From positions 1 through 64,000 of the forward strand of contig CACCPA010000005.1 in NCBI GenBank assembly GCA_902547755.1: a stretch of DNA of 64,000 bases. Reading direction: 5' to 3'. The translations under genes were made by a program, and so were the position numbers. Positions within the stretch are counted from its first letter, which is position 1. Every line of letters begins with the position of its first letter. This document shows, one piece after another, positions 1 through 11,780 of the stretch. The notes beneath the pieces were generated by a model. That model was not told the DNA's origin. It ran no database searches and was given only the letters and a program-made list of their open reading frames with translations. Source of the DNA: Halieaceae bacterium. GTDB lineage: Bacteria > Pseudomonadota > Gammaproteobacteria > Pseudomonadales > Halieaceae.

Positions 1-201
1 GATTTTAGAAGAAGTGGGGTTGTTACATTATTTACTGGTGTGGGTCTGTTTCTATTTGGTGTATTTTTCCTGGGTTCAGTGCTCAAGGGTGTTGGGGCAC
101 TAGTTGCTGCTATTGGGTTAGGACAAATAATTGCTGGTTATCTTTACCCAAACACAAGTGAAGAATTAACAAATGCGGTTGAAGACTTCGAAAAGAAATA
201 A
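1..201 (+). CDS. C-terminal part of a small membrane protein (partial)
   Basis: The reading frame is open from the first base to a TAA at 199-201, giving 66 residues with no start inside the window. Two hydrophobic stretches (about residues 7-26 and 30-48, glycine-rich) look like transmembrane helices, followed by a short charged tail ending in Glu and Lys. I do not recognise the family. The stop lies two bases before the start of a small helix-turn-helix regulator, so the two are probably co-transcribed; small integral membrane proteins paired with short XRE regulators are common. The stretch is visibly more AT-rich than the genes that follow, suggesting acquired DNA. Confidence 0.6.
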   Translation, partial: DFRRSGVVTLFTGVGLFLFGVFFLGSVLKGVGALVAAIGLGQIIAGYLYPNTSEELTNAVEDFEKK

Positions 202-203
202 TT

Positions 204-422
204 TTGGGCAAAGATCATAAAAAACTTTTAAACAATCTTGAGAAACTTCGTAAGAGTGCAGGATTAACGCAACAGGAGTTGTCTGAGAGTGCTGATGTTT
301 CTAGAAAAAGCATTAATGCAATTGAGAATGGAATATATGTCCCCTCTACTGTTCTTGCTTTAAAAATCTCCAGAACTCTTGGATGTAAAGTAGAGGATTT
401 ATTTAGATTGCCGAATAATTAA
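204..422 (+). CDS. Small XRE/Cro-C1-type transcriptional regulator
   Basis: A 72-residue protein made almost entirely of one helix-turn-helix domain (about residues 9-66). It has the typical pattern: LTQQELSE opening helix 2 (21-28), SRKSINAIENG as the recognition helix (33-43), and LGCKVEDLF at the end (59-67). It probably binds DNA as a dimer and may control its own two-gene unit. The start is a TTG at 204, two bases after the stop of the membrane-protein gene, so translational coupling is likely; the ribosome binding site is weak. Codon choice (AGA, AAA, ATA) and AT-richness differ from the core genes alongside. It converges on glmS with 14 bases between stop codons. Target and signal are unknown. 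Confidence 0.8.
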   Translation: MGKDHKKLLNNLEKLRKSAGLTQQELSESADVSRKSINAIENGIYVPSTVLALKISRTLGCKVEDLFRLPNN

Positions 423-430
423 TTCGGCAA
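408..430. terminator. Inverted repeat between convergent genes, possible terminator
   Basis: A perfect 9-bp inverted repeat (TTGCCGAAT / ATTCGGCAA) with a 5-base loop overlaps the stop codon of the small regulator and lies just beyond the glmS stop. Its position between convergent genes suits a bidirectional terminator. The flanking T-runs are poor on both strands, so it could instead be an mRNA-stabilising hairpin or a protein-binding palindrome. Confidence 0.45.
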
Positions 431-436
431 ACGAAA

Positions 437-2257
437 CTACTCCACTGTGACTGATTTTGCCAGATTGCGAGGTTTATCAACATCGGTCCCTTTCGCCACA
501 GCCACGTGATAAGACAACAACTGTAGTACCACCGTATAAACAATCGGCCCAGCCAGCTCTGTAACCGACGGCACGTCGATAACCGTGACTCCTGGACCAC
601 TCTCATAACCAACGGCCTGATCAGCAAACACAAACAATTGACCTCCACGCGCCCGAACTTCCTCGAGATTGGACTTCAATTTATCGAGTAGATCGTCTTT
701 CGGCGCCACAGCCACGATGGGCATCTTGTCATCAACCAAGGCTAACGGACCGTGTTTCAATTCGCCCGCTGGGAAAGCCTCTGCGTGGATGTAGGAGATT
801 TCCTTAAGCTTCAGCGCACCCTCCAAAGCGATAGGGTGGTAAACCCCGCGCCCAAGAAACAGCGCATGATTACGCTGGATAAAGTGACTGGCCAACTCTT
901 TAATCTTGGCGTCCTGGGCAATTGTCGCTTCCACGGCAGCCGGGAGTTCGGCAATGGCCTGCTTAACCAAGGACTCGTCCAACGCGTTCTTTGCTTGACG
1001 TCGGGCAATGCAGGCCATGAGTACCATCAGAGCTGCAAGCTGAGTGGTGAATGCTTTGGTAGAAGCTACACCAATTTCAGGACCCGCTTTGGTGAGGAAT
1101 ACGAGATCGCTGGCGCGCACAATAGCGCTGTGATCGACATTGCAGATGGCCAACTTCGCGAGTGCATAGTCATCAGGCAGGTGTTTAATGGCCGCGAGCG
1201 TGTCGGCGGTCTCGCCCGACTGCGAGATGGTCACCACCAAGGTGCCGGGCAGGGCAACCGAGCGCCGGTAGCGAAACTCCGAGGCAACCTCAACCTGACA
1301 AGGCACGCCCGCAATCGCCTCAAGCCAATGCCGCGCGACGAGGCCGGCGTGATAGCTGGTTCCACAGGCAATGATCTGAACCGCCTGTACCTGATCAAAA
1401 ATGGCTGCGGCCTGGTCGCCAAATAGCGCATCATCGAGTGCGTCAAAGGTTAATGTGTCTCGAAGTCGATCCGGCTGCTCGTAAATTTCTTTGAGCATGT
1501 AGTGCTCAAATTCACCTTTGTCGGTTTGCTTATCACCGCCCTTCGAGCGCGTTTTTTCGCGTGTGATCGGTGCGCCTGACTCATCGAAGATTTGAAAACC
1601 GCTTGGCTTCAATACGGCAAAGTCGCCGTCTTCAAGATACACAAAAGTATCCGTAACTTGCCGAAGTGCTAGCGTATCGGAGCCCGCGAAAGTCTCGCCT
1701 ATACCCACACCCAGCACCAGGGGACTACCCTCGCGCGCAACGACGACTTCATTTTCGTGCTCAGTGTCTACAACCGCAATCGCATAAGCACCCTTTAATT
1801 GGGCAACGGTTTCTCGAACTGCATTGAAGAGCGAAGCGCCCTGTTCCAGGCTGCTATTAATCAGGTGAACAATAACTTCAGTATCGGTCTCTGACCGAAA
1901 CTCTACGCCCCGGGCACGCAACGCATTGCGAAGACTGGCATGGTTCTCAATGATGCCATTGTGAACCAGGGCAACTCGGTCACCCGAAATATGAGGATGC
2001 GCATTCGCAGCGGTAGGCTCGCCATGTGTCGCCCATCGCGTGTGCGCGACACCTCGACAACCGACAATAGGATTGAGCGCATTAGCGTCTTCCAGTGCTT
2101 TCACTTTTCCCGAATATTTATGCAACTGGAGTGCGTGGTCGTTATTGATCAACGCCATGCCCGCTGAGTCGTAACCTCGATACTCAAGCCTTCTCAAGCC
2201 CTCGAGCAAAATTTCAGAGACTTCTCGCTGAGCTGCCGCGGCGACTATTCCACACAT
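437..2257 (-). CDS. glmS: Glutamine--fructose-6-phosphate aminotransferase (isomerizing)
   Basis: Makes glucosamine-6-phosphate from fructose-6-phosphate and glutamine, the first step towards UDP-GlcNAc for peptidoglycan and lipopolysaccharide, in the cytoplasm. The 606 residues match the usual length (E. coli 609). The chain begins MCGIV, so Cys2 becomes the N-terminal nucleophile of the class II amidotransferase domain (about 2-220). Two sugar-isomerase (SIS) domains follow, with CGTSYHAGL at 298-306 and the family C-terminus KPRNLAKSVTVE. It starts 9 bases after the glmU stop, so the two are co-transcribed downstream of the atp genes. The 3' end of glmS is the classical Tn7 target, and AT-rich accessory DNA abuts it here. 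Confidence 0.97.
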   Translation of the reverse strand: MCGIVAAAAQREVSEILLEGLRRLEYRGYDSAGMALINNDHALQLHKYSGKVKALEDANALNPIVGCRGVAHTRWATHGEPTAANAHPHISGDRVALVHNGIIENHASLRNALRARGVEFRSETDTEVIVHLINSSLEQGASLFNAVRETVAQLKGAYAIAVVDTEHENEVVVAREGSPLVLGVGIGETFAGSDTLALRQVTDTFVYLEDGDFAVLKPSGFQIFDESGAPITREKTRSKGGDKQTDKGEFEHYMLKEIYEQPDRLRDTLTFDALDDALFGDQAAAIFDQVQAVQIIACGTSYHAGLVARHWLEAIAGVPCQVEVASEFRYRRSVALPGTLVVTISQSGETADTLAAIKHLPDDYALAKLAICNVDHSAIVRASDLVFLTKAGPEIGVASTKAFTTQLAALMVLMACIARRQAKNALDESLVKQAIAELPAAVEATIAQDAKIKELASHFIQRNHALFLGRGVYHPIALEGALKLKEISYIHAEAFPAGELKHGPLALVDDKMPIVAVAPKDDLLDKLKSNLEEVRARGGQLFVFADQAVGYESGPGVTVIDVPSVTELAGPIVYTVVLQLLSYHVAVAKGTDVDKPRNLAKSVTVE

Positions 2258-2266
2258 AACAAATTC

Positions 2267-3628
2267 CTACCGCTTGGGCTTTTCTGGGCGCTTCCACCCA
2301 TCTATGTTGCGCTGTTTTGCTCTCCCAACAGCGAGCTGCGATTCACCGACTTTTGAAGTGACAGTAGAGCCCGCGGCAACGAAACCCTCGTTCTCCACTG
2401 TAAGCGGTGCAACAAGCGTACTGTTGGAACCAATGAATACATTGTCACCGAGGTCTGTGCGGTGCTTATTAGCACCATCATAATTACAGGTGATCGTTCC
2501 GGCGCCAATGTTTGATCCTGCGCCCACGTTGGCATCGCCAACGTACGCCAAGTGGTTGGCTTTAGCACCAGCACCAAACGCACTATTCTTCACTTCAACG
2601 AAATTACCGACCTTCGCCCCATCACCCAGATCAGCGCCGGGCCTCAAGCGCGCGTAAGGCCCGACCTGGCATTGTGCTGCAACAGCCGCGCCTTCAATAT
2701 GCGTAAACGCACGCACGATAGTGCCATCGCCGATCACACAGTCTTTGAGCACGCAATTCGGCTCAATTAACACATCATTACCTAGGCGAACCTCGCCTTC
2801 GATCAACACATTCGCATCGAGCACCACATCAGTTCCGCACACTAGGCTGCCACGGACATCCAAGCGACTTGCGTCCATGACATGTACGCCTGCAGCCATC
2901 AACTCATCGGCCTTCTGCCTTTGATGTGCCCGTTCTAGAGCCTCAAGTTGTGCACGATCGTTTACACCGGAAATTTCATTCGACTTATCGGTCACCACGA
3001 CACTCACCTTCTTCCCATCCTGCTGCGCAAGACTTAACACATCCGGTAAATAGAACTCACCCTGAGCGTTGTCATTTTTTACCTGGCCAAGCCAGGCGAC
3101 TAGCTCACTTCCGCGAGCGGCAAGGACGCCTGTGTTGACCTCTCTCACCTCTAACTCGTGAGACAAACCATCTTTCTGCTCAACCACTCCAGCAAAACTG
3201 CCATCCGAGCCTCGGATAACCCGGCCGTAACCCGTCGGGTCTTCCAACGTTGCGGCTAACAGTGTCGGTTGTGTCTCAGCCGCGGAAACAACGTCCGCCA
3301 GAATACCAGCCGACAAAAGTGGAACATCACCAAACAAGATAAGAACCGTGCTGTCGGCATGGCAAGAGGGGGCAGCCTGCAGCGCGGCATGCCCGGTACC
3401 CAGCTGTTCAGACTGAACATAGATTTCAACATCTGGCGCTGCAACTGCATCGGACACCTGCGATGCGCCGTGACCAACAACGACATGTAGTCGCTCTGCC
3501 CCGAGTTGGCGAGCCGTATCGAGCACACACGCCACCATAGGTTTACCACCAATCGGATGGAGTACCTTTGGTAATTCGGATTTCATTCGAGTGCCGCGAC
3601 CCGCGGCAAGAACAATGACTTCGAGCAT
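2267..3628 (-). CDS. glmU: Bifunctional UDP-GlcNAc pyrophosphorylase / GlcN-1-P acetyltransferase
   Basis: Catalyses the last two steps to UDP-GlcNAc: acetylation of glucosamine-1-phosphate, then uridylyl transfer. The N-terminal nucleotidyltransferase signature LAAGRGTRMKS is at residues 7-17. The C-terminal half is a left-handed beta-helix of hexapeptide repeats containing the conserved NFVEVKNS and NHLAYVGDA segments and a GAGTITCNYDG loop. I place the start at the ATG at 3628, which gives MLEVIVLAAG as in homologues and 453 residues (E. coli 456). An in-frame extension up to 3679 exists but adds 17 residues not expected in the family. It lies between atpC and glmS on the same strand. Confidence 0.95.
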   Translation of the reverse strand: MLEVIVLAAGRGTRMKSELPKVLHPIGGKPMVACVLDTARQLGAERLHVVVGHGASQVSDAVAAPDVEIYVQSEQLGTGHAALQAAPSCHADSTVLILFGDVPLLSAGILADVVSAAETQPTLLAATLEDPTGYGRVIRGSDGSFAGVVEQKDGLSHELEVREVNTGVLAARGSELVAWLGQVKNDNAQGEFYLPDVLSLAQQDGKKVSVVVTDKSNEISGVNDRAQLEALERAHQRQKADELMAAGVHVMDASRLDVRGSLVCGTDVVLDANVLIEGEVRLGNDVLIEPNCVLKDCVIGDGTIVRAFTHIEGAAVAAQCQVGPYARLRPGADLGDGAKVGNFVEVKNSAFGAGAKANHLAYVGDANVGAGSNIGAGTITCNYDGANKHRTDLGDNVFIGSNSTLVAPLTVENEGFVAAGSTVTSKVGESQLAVGRAKQRNIDGWKRPEKPKR

Positions 3629-3740
3629 TCGGACATCAATAGTGAACTGTCCTAAAAGCATCGCACAGCCATATGACAACTACTATGGCAAAAATTCCAA
3701 ATCGGTTTGATCAGACAGAAACGACAGCTCGCAACGAGTG

Positions 3741-3770
3741 ATCGAAGCGGGGTTTAACGCCCCGCGCGAT
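3741..3770 (-). terminator. Hairpin at the atpC stop, between atpC and glmU
   Basis: On the minus strand GCGGGG and CCCCGC form a 6-bp GC stem around a 7-base loop, extended by ATCG/CGAT pairing outside a small internal loop. It straddles the atpC stop codon. No U-run follows it, so a strong intrinsic terminator is unlikely. It could protect the atp mRNA 3' end or reduce read-through into glmU. Confidence 0.4.
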
Positions 3771-4179
3771 TCTTGAGTTTTCTGAGGGTAGCCAACTGGG
3801 CGGCTGCCTCGGCTAGCTGAGCGGATGCACGGCCGTAATCGAGCTCACTGCTCTGATTGGCCAGTGCTTCTTCCGCAGCTTTTCGGGCTTCTTCAGCCGC
3901 CACTTCGTCGAGGTCATCACCACGCACAGCGGTGTTCGCAAGGATCGTGACAACGTCGCCTTGCACTTCGAGGTAACCGCCAGACACGTAATAGACCTCC
4001 TCCTCACCACCTTGAAGCACCACACGAACCGCGCCGGGCGTTAGATCCGTGAGTAACGGTGTATGCCCGTACGTCACGCCAAGCTCCCCGTTCGAGCCGC
4101 TGGCAACCAACAGCTCTACAAGGCCTGAGAAGATTTGAGCTTCTGCGCTAACGATATCGCAGTGAATGGTCAGTGCCAT
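3754..4179 (-). CDS. atpC: F1Fo ATP synthase epsilon subunit
   Basis: Central-stalk subunit of F1, involved in coupling and in inhibiting ATP hydrolysis. The 141 residues compare with 139 in E. coli. The N-terminal part is a beta-sandwich sequence starting MALTIHCDIVSAE, with the conserved GELGVTYGHTPLLTDL segment (about 31-46). The C-terminal part is an alanine/glutamate-rich helical hairpin. It is the last gene of the atp set, 12 bases after atpD, and is followed by a GC hairpin and then glmU. Confidence 0.95.
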   Translation of the reverse strand: MALTIHCDIVSAEAQIFSGLVELLVASGSNGELGVTYGHTPLLTDLTPGAVRVVLQGGEEEVYYVSGGYLEVQGDVVTILANTAVRGDDLDEVAAEEARKAAEEALANQSSELDYGRASAQLAEAAAQLATLRKLKNRAGR

Positions 4180-4191
4180 TGACGCCTCCGA

Positions 4192-5631
<1,440 letters not shown>

Positions 5632-5669
5632 TCAGCGTCGTCGTAATGCTAAAACTGCGCTTACCGCGC

Positions 5670-6533
5670 TTAACCAATAGCGGCCGCGCCACCTACAATC
5701 TCTGACAGCTCCTGAGTAATCGCTGCCTGTCGAGCTTTGTTGTAAACCAACTGAAGCTCGTCGATAAGTTCACCTGCGTTCTCGCTCGCATTTTTCATAG
5801 CGATCATTCGAGCCGCCTGTTCACAAGCACCATTTTCGACTACCGCCTGATAAACCAACGACTCGATGTATCGAGCGAGCAGGCCATCTAGCAGTTCTCG
5901 AGCGTCAGGCTCGTAAATGTAATCCCAGTGATGCGAGTACTGTTGCTGAGCGTCCGCTTCCAATGGAAGTAACTGCTGAACATTCGGTGTTTGCGTCATG
6001 GTGTTAACAAAGTCATTGCCGACCAAGTAAAGCTTGTCGATCGTGCCCTCAACGTAAGCATCAAGCATGTGCTTTACCGCCCCAATGAGTTGCTCGACCG
6101 TAGGCTCTTCACCAATGTCTCTAACGCTGGCAACAACATTGCCACCGACGGAGCCGAAGAAGGCCTGACCTTTACCGCCAATAAGACACAAATCAACGTT
6201 GTGCCCTGCGTCGGAGTGCTCCTTCATGGACTGAAGTGCACGCTTGAACAAGTTGATGTTTAAACCACCACACAAGCCTCGATCTGATGAGACGATGATA
6301 TAGCCAACGCGACGAATCGATCGCTGCTGCATGTAAGCATGAGGATACTCTGCCGATGCATTAGCAATGTGGCCAATTACGGCGCGCATACGACGAGCGT
6401 AGGGCTTGCCCACTTCCATGCGATCTTGTGCGCGACGCATTTTGCTCGCCGCCACCATTTCCATCGCGTTAGTGATCTTCTGAGTACTTTGAATACTCGA
6501 GATCTTGGTGCGAATTTCTTTACCCGCTGCCAT
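5670..6533 (-). CDS. atpG: F1Fo ATP synthase gamma subunit
   Basis: Rotating central shaft linking the c-ring to the catalytic alpha3beta3 head. The 287 residues equal the E. coli length. The conserved N-terminal coiled-coil ([20 protein letters not shown]) and the C-terminal segment with [20 protein letters not shown] and [16 protein letters not shown] are present. Six bases separate it from atpA. Confidence 0.97.
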   Translation of the reverse strand: MAAGKEIRTKISSIQSTQKITNAMEMVAASKMRRAQDRMEVGKPYARRMRAVIGHIANASAEYPHAYMQQRSIRRVGYIIVSSDRGLCGGLNINLFKRALQSMKEHSDAGHNVDLCLIGGKGQAFFGSVGGNVVASVRDIGEEPTVEQLIGAVKHMLDAYVEGTIDKLYLVGNDFVNTMTQTPNVQQLLPLEADAQQQYSHHWDYIYEPDARELLDGLLARYIESLVYQAVVENGACEQAARMIAMKNASENAGELIDELQLVYNKARQAAITQELSEIVGGAAAIG

Positions 6534-6539
6534 CGCTAA

Positions 6540-8084
6540 TTACCAGGTTTGAGTTGAAACAAACGCATCGAGACCTGCCTTAAACGCAGCCTCTCGATCG
6601 TCGTTCCAGTTACCGTCTGCAGCAATCTCTTGCATGAGTGCACCTTGCTCTGCATGCATGTAAGAAAGGAGCGCCGATTCAAAATCAGAAATCTTATCGA
6701 CCTCAACTGCCTTCAAGTAACCCTCGTTGGCGGCATAAAGCAAAAGACCCATCTCTGCGACACTTTGCGGCGCGTACTGCTTCTGCTTCATCAGCTCGGT
6801 GACTCGCTCACCATGCTCGAGCTGTGCCTTAGTCGCTTCATCGAGGTCCGATGCAAACTGGGAGAACGCTGCCAGCTCGCGGTACTGCGCAAGAGCTGTT
6901 CGGATACCGCCAGACAGTTTCTTGATGATCTTCGTCTGTGCAGCACCACCCACACGAGACACTGAAATACCAGCGTTCATAGCGGGTCGGATACCGGCGT
7001 TAAACATGTCAGCTTCAAGGAAGATCTGACCATCAGTAATCGAAATAACGTTAGTTGGTACGAACGCCGATACATCACCTGCCTGAGTTTCAATCACAGG
7101 CAATGCCGTCAACGAACCTGTCTTGCCCTTTACCTCGCCATTAGTAAATGCCTCGACGTAATCGGCATTAACACGCGCGGCACGTTCAAGAAGACGAGAG
7201 TGGAGATAGAACACATCACCCGGGTACGCTTCCCGACCTGGGGGTCGGCGCAGAAGCAAAGAGATCTGACGGTAGGCGACAGCCTGCTTGGACAGATCAT
7301 CGTAAATAATAAGCGCGTCCTCACCGCGATCGCGGTAGTACTCACCCATGGTGCAACCAGCGAAAGGTGCTAGGTACTGCATAGCCGCAGGATCAGAGGC
7401 GTTAGCCGCAACCACAATCGTGTGATCCATTGCACCATGTTCTTCGAGTTTACGCACCACCGATGCGACCGAAGAAGCCTTCTGACCCACAGCAACGTAA
7501 ATACACTTAATGCCTGTGCCTTTCTGGTTAATGATGGCATCAACCGCAATCGCTGTTTTCCCCACCTGACGGTCACCAATGATCAGCTCGCGCTGTCCTC
7601 GACCGATTGGCACCATCGCATCGATAGCTTTCAAGCCGATTTGAACCGGCTGGTCAACTGACTGGCGCGCAATTACCCCGGGGGCAATTTTCTCAAGGGC
7701 ATCAGTCATCGTTGTTTCGATAGCGCCCTTACCGTCGATCGGGTTGCCCAGTGCGTCAACAACACGTCCCTGCAGCTCTGGACCAACCGGAACCTCAAGG
7801 ATTCGGCCAGTGCAGCGGCACGTTTGGCCTTCGGCCAGTTGCTTGTAATCACCCAGTACAACCGCACCGACCGAGTCACGCTCAAGGTTAAGAGCAAGGC
7901 CAAAGACATTGCCCTCAAACTCAATCATCTCTCCGTATTGGACTTCGGTAAGACCGTGAATACGAATGATGCCGTCTGTTACCGAGACGATAGTGCCTTC
8001 GTTTGTAGCCTGCGATGCCACATCAAGTTGCGATATGCGCTGCTTGATGATGTCGCTGATTTCTGAAGGATTCAGTTGTTGCAT
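6540..8084 (-). CDS. atpA: F1Fo ATP synthase alpha subunit
   Basis: Non-catalytic nucleotide-binding F1 subunit. I choose the ATG at 8084, preceded by GAGGAA about 6 bases upstream; this gives [10 protein letters not shown] and 514 residues (E. coli 513). A TTG at 8102 would add six residues and overlap atpH, and is less likely. The Walker A motif GDRQVGKT lies at 170-177, matching the E. coli position. The alpha signature [20 protein letters not shown] is present. It lies 14 bases after atpH. Confidence 0.97.
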   Translation of the reverse strand: MQQLNPSEISDIIKQRISQLDVASQATNEGTIVSVTDGIIRIHGLTEVQYGEMIEFEGNVFGLALNLERDSVGAVVLGDYKQLAEGQTCRCTGRILEVPVGPELQGRVVDALGNPIDGKGAIETTMTDALEKIAPGVIARQSVDQPVQIGLKAIDAMVPIGRGQRELIIGDRQVGKTAIAVDAIINQKGTGIKCIYVAVGQKASSVASVVRKLEEHGAMDHTIVVAANASDPAAMQYLAPFAGCTMGEYYRDRGEDALIIYDDLSKQAVAYRQISLLLRRPPGREAYPGDVFYLHSRLLERAARVNADYVEAFTNGEVKGKTGSLTALPVIETQAGDVSAFVPTNVISITDGQIFLEADMFNAGIRPAMNAGISVSRVGGAAQTKIIKKLSGGIRTALAQYRELAAFSQFASDLDEATKAQLEHGERVTELMKQKQYAPQSVAEMGLLLYAANEGYLKAVEVDKISDFESALLSYMHAEQGALMQEIAADGNWNDDREAAFKAGLDAFVSTQTW

Positions 8085-8098
8085 GACCGGTTCCTCTG

Positions 8099-8635
8099 TC
8101 AAGATGTCAACGCAGTCGCAAGCTTGTGCAAGCGCCCACGAACTGAACCGTCGATAACCATATCGCCGGCTCGAATAATGGCTCCCCCAATTAAGGAAGC
8201 GTCTGTTTCAACAGTCATTTCGACTGTTTTGCCTAACTTTTTTGTCAATGACGCGGCGAGTTGCTCAATCGTCGTGTCCGCCACATCAAACGCACTCGTT
8301 ACCGTAACGTTTGCCGCCGCATCGAGCGCTGAACGCAGATCAGCAAAGAGTGTCGCGACCTCGCCTGCAAGAGCAAGGCGGTGGTTTTCCGCCATCACTG
8401 ATACAAATTGCGTGACACCCGTTGGAATATCGTCCCCAAGCACAGTCGCAACAGTTGCTGCTCGCTGGGATGCGGTCGTCGCAGGATCATCGAGCACCTT
8501 GGCAACGGATGGTTCCGCCACGACAGCGGCAACCGTAACCAGTGCCTGGTGCCAGCTATCCACTGCGCCGTTATCAACAGCGAATTGAAACGCCGCACGC
8601 GCGTAAGGTCTCGCCAGTGTGGTTGGCTCGATCAC
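8099..8635 (-). CDS. atpH: F1Fo ATP synthase delta subunit
   Basis: Peripheral-stalk subunit that ties the b dimer to the top of F1. The 178 residues (E. coli 177) begin [19 protein letters not shown], typical of the family. The C-terminal region carries the signature [20 protein letters not shown]. It starts 2 bases after the atpF stop. Confidence 0.95.
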   Translation of the reverse strand: MIEPTTLARPYARAAFQFAVDNGAVDSWHQALVTVAAVVAEPSVAKVLDDPATTASQRAATVATVLGDDIPTGVTQFVSVMAENHRLALAGEVATLFADLRSALDAAANVTVTSAFDVADTTIEQLAASLTKKLGKTVEMTVETDASLIGGAIIRAGDMVIDGSVRGRLHKLATALTS

Positions 8636-8637
8636 GC

Positions 8638-9108
8638 TTATTGCTCCTTCACCAACTGCTCAAGAAGGGCAGCGTGTTTGTCAGCATCGATTTCAGCAGC
8701 CAACACTTTTTCAGCACCGGCAATAGCGAGCGAACTTACTTGCGATAAGAGCTGCTCTTTCGCCTGAGCTTTTTCGCGCTCCACTTCGACAGACGCTAGC
8801 TCTTTCACCCGATCCGCTTCTGCAACCGCAGCGACTTTTGCTTCATCGACAACCGTTGCTGCTCGCTTGTTGGCAGCCTCGACGATAGCGGCAGCTTCTT
8901 TCTTCGCCTCTGACAAGCGGTCAACCGCTTCTTTTTGCGCAAGCTCAAGATCGTGACTAGCACGGTCTGCTGCAGCCAGACCGTCGGCGATCTTTTTTTG
9001 ACGCTCTTCCATAGCGGCTAAGATCGGTGGCCATACGTATCGCATGCAAAACATCACGAACACGATGAAAGCCATAATCTGTCCGATAATGGTCCAATTA
9101 ATGCTCAC
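8638..9108 (-). CDS. atpF: F1Fo ATP synthase b subunit
   Basis: Peripheral-stalk subunit in the inner membrane. The 156 residues equal the E. coli length. One N-terminal transmembrane helix (about residues 5-26, [20 protein letters not shown] region) is followed by WPPI and a long charged, alanine/glutamate-rich helix that forms the right-handed coiled coil. It lies between atpE and atpH. Confidence 0.96.
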   Translation of the reverse strand: MSINWTIIGQIMAFIVFVMFCMRYVWPPILAAMEERQKKIADGLAAADRASHDLELAQKEAVDRLSEAKKEAAAIVEAANKRAATVVDEAKVAAVAEADRVKELASVEVEREKAQAKEQLLSQVSSLAIAGAEKVLAAEIDADKHAALLEQLVKEQ

Positions 9109-9162
9109 AGTAGTCTCCTGTGGGTTTCAGCCCCGCCCGTCATGAGCGAGGAAACAAAGGTT

Positions 9163-9399
<237 letters not shown>

Positions 9400-9429
9400 C
9401 TATTGAGTCTAAGTATGGAAGTTCAGAAA

Positions 9430-10329
<900 letters not shown>

Positions 10330-10360
10330 TTAAACAATCGCCATAGCGCGATGTTCTCCG

Positions 10361-10735
10361 TTAAACCACTTTGTCCTTCGCAGCCAGATAATAAAAAACC
10401 GGGCTACTCACTAATACTGCTATCGCGCCCATAAAGATCGCTCCGGGCTGCGGATCTGGCGCTTTAGCGAACCAAAGACCAAACAACAGTGCGCTGAGAC
10501 TAAATTTTGCTATTCCCAGTAAGGTTGGTGCTTGCGCACCAAACCGGCTGAACATGCTGGTCGCAAGCCATGCCTGGGGCAGTCCAATAATGGCCGCTCC
10601 TACCCACACCGCTAACGCTGCATCACCACCGAGAAAAAACCAAACACCAGCAGAAAGTGCGGCTATCAAAACACTGGTACATACCAAGGCCTTGGCGAAG
10701 TGGTGAGCCAGCATTGTTCGCGTGTACTCGGCCAC
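10361..10735 (-). CDS. atpI: ATP synthase protein I
   Basis: Small membrane protein thought to help c-ring assembly or Mg2+ handling. The 124 residues contain four hydrophobic segments (about 15-32, 38-56, 73-90, 99-118). The start is a GTG at 10735 preceded by GAGGGAG 7 bases upstream. A weak promoter for the atp operon may lie in the 86 bases after parB: TTGATG and TAGACT on the minus strand, 17 bases apart; I rate this as only possible. Confidence 0.88.
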   Translation of the reverse strand: MAEYTRTMLAHHFAKALVCTSVLIAALSAGVWFFLGGDAALAVWVGAAIIGLPQAWLATSMFSRFGAQAPTLLGIAKFSLSALLFGLWFAKAPDPQPGAIFMGAIAVLVSSPVFYYLAAKDKVV

Positions 10736-10821
10736 TTAGCACTCCCTCATTTTCGGGTTCTCAAGCGCGCGCAAGTCTATTCGAATTGCCTAAGCGCATC
10801 AACAAAGCAAAATGCCAATTT

Positions 10822-11703
10822 TTATTGGATACGATTTAAAATTCCGTCAAGCACGTCTAGGTCGCTGTACTGTATAACCAGCTTGCCACGGCCATTTTTA
10901 TTTTCGATGACCACTTTGGTGCCAAAACGCTCAGAGAGTTGTCGCTCCAGCCGGTCGATATCAGGATCTTTCCGCTGCGGGGCTGTATCAACAGCTGGCG
11001 CTAACATGGCTTTTACAAGCGCCTCTGTTTGTCTGACTGACAACTTGCTGTCCACAACTTTTCTTGCCGCGCGAACCTGATCCCCACCACCCAATGCCAG
11101 AAGCACCTTTCCGTGACCCGCATCAATTCGACCGTGTTCCAACATCTCCGACACTTCACGCTCGAGGGACAGCAGCCGCATCAAATTCGCAATGACCGGG
11201 CGTGATTTACCCACAGCTGTTGCAACCTCTTGCTGAGATAAATCAAATTCAGTCTGCAATCGCTTTAGCGCTCGAGCTTCTTCAAGTGGATTGAGGTTTT
11301 CGCGCTGGATGTTCTCTATCAGCGCCATTGCGATCGCTGTTTCATCGCTAATGTCGCGGACGATAGCCGGGATAGTATCCAAGGCAGCCAGCTGACTGGC
11401 CCGCCAACGGCGCTCGCCAGCCACAATTTCGTAACGATCTGCACCAATAGATCTCACAACAATCGGCTGCATGACGCCTTGGGCTTTAATGCTGTCGGCC
11501 AGCTCTTGTAACGCGGCTTCATCAAAATCAATCCGAGGCTGATATTTACCGCGTCGTAAAAACTCCAGTGGTAATTGACGAAGATCACCATCCCCTGGTG
11601 ATGTTGTGCTCGCTTCTGCCGTGCCCACCGGCGCTTTTTTGGTCAGGTCGGTCCCTAGCAGCGCGTCAAGGCCGCGATTTAATTTGCGCTTTTTCGTGTT
11701 CAT
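10822..11703 (-). CDS. parB: Chromosome partitioning protein ParB
   Basis: CTP-dependent DNA clamp that loads at parS and spreads, acting with ParA to segregate the origin. The 293 residues begin with the family pattern containing NRGLDALLG (9-17). The CTPase/ParB core shows GERRWRA at 96-102 and ENIQRENLNP at 130-139. The helix-turn-helix spans about 154-178 (LSQQEVATAVGKSRPVI). The C-terminal 60 residues form the dimerisation domain. It is 77 bases downstream of parA, and two perfect parS sites lie about 11-12 kb away inside recF. Confidence 0.96.
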   Translation of the reverse strand: MNTKKRKLNRGLDALLGTDLTKKAPVGTAEASTTSPGDGDLRQLPLEFLRRGKYQPRIDFDEAALQELADSIKAQGVMQPIVVRSIGADRYEIVAGERRWRASQLAALDTIPAIVRDISDETAIAMALIENIQRENLNPLEEARALKRLQTEFDLSQQEVATAVGKSRPVIANLMRLLSLEREVSEMLEHGRIDAGHGKVLLALGGGDQVRAARKVVDSKLSVRQTEALVKAMLAPAVDTAPQRKDPDIDRLERQLSERFGTKVVIENKNGRGKLVIQYSDLDVLDGILNRIQ

Positions 11704-11780
11704 TCGCCTTTCCTGAGCACTTGTCGTTCCCTTACGCCATGTTTCATAGCGTCACTGTCCGTCATATTACGACCGAAATA

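Noticed and set aside
752-1426. 224-codon open frame antisense to glmS
   Set aside because: A shadow of the glmS codon pattern; no start signal or family resemblance.
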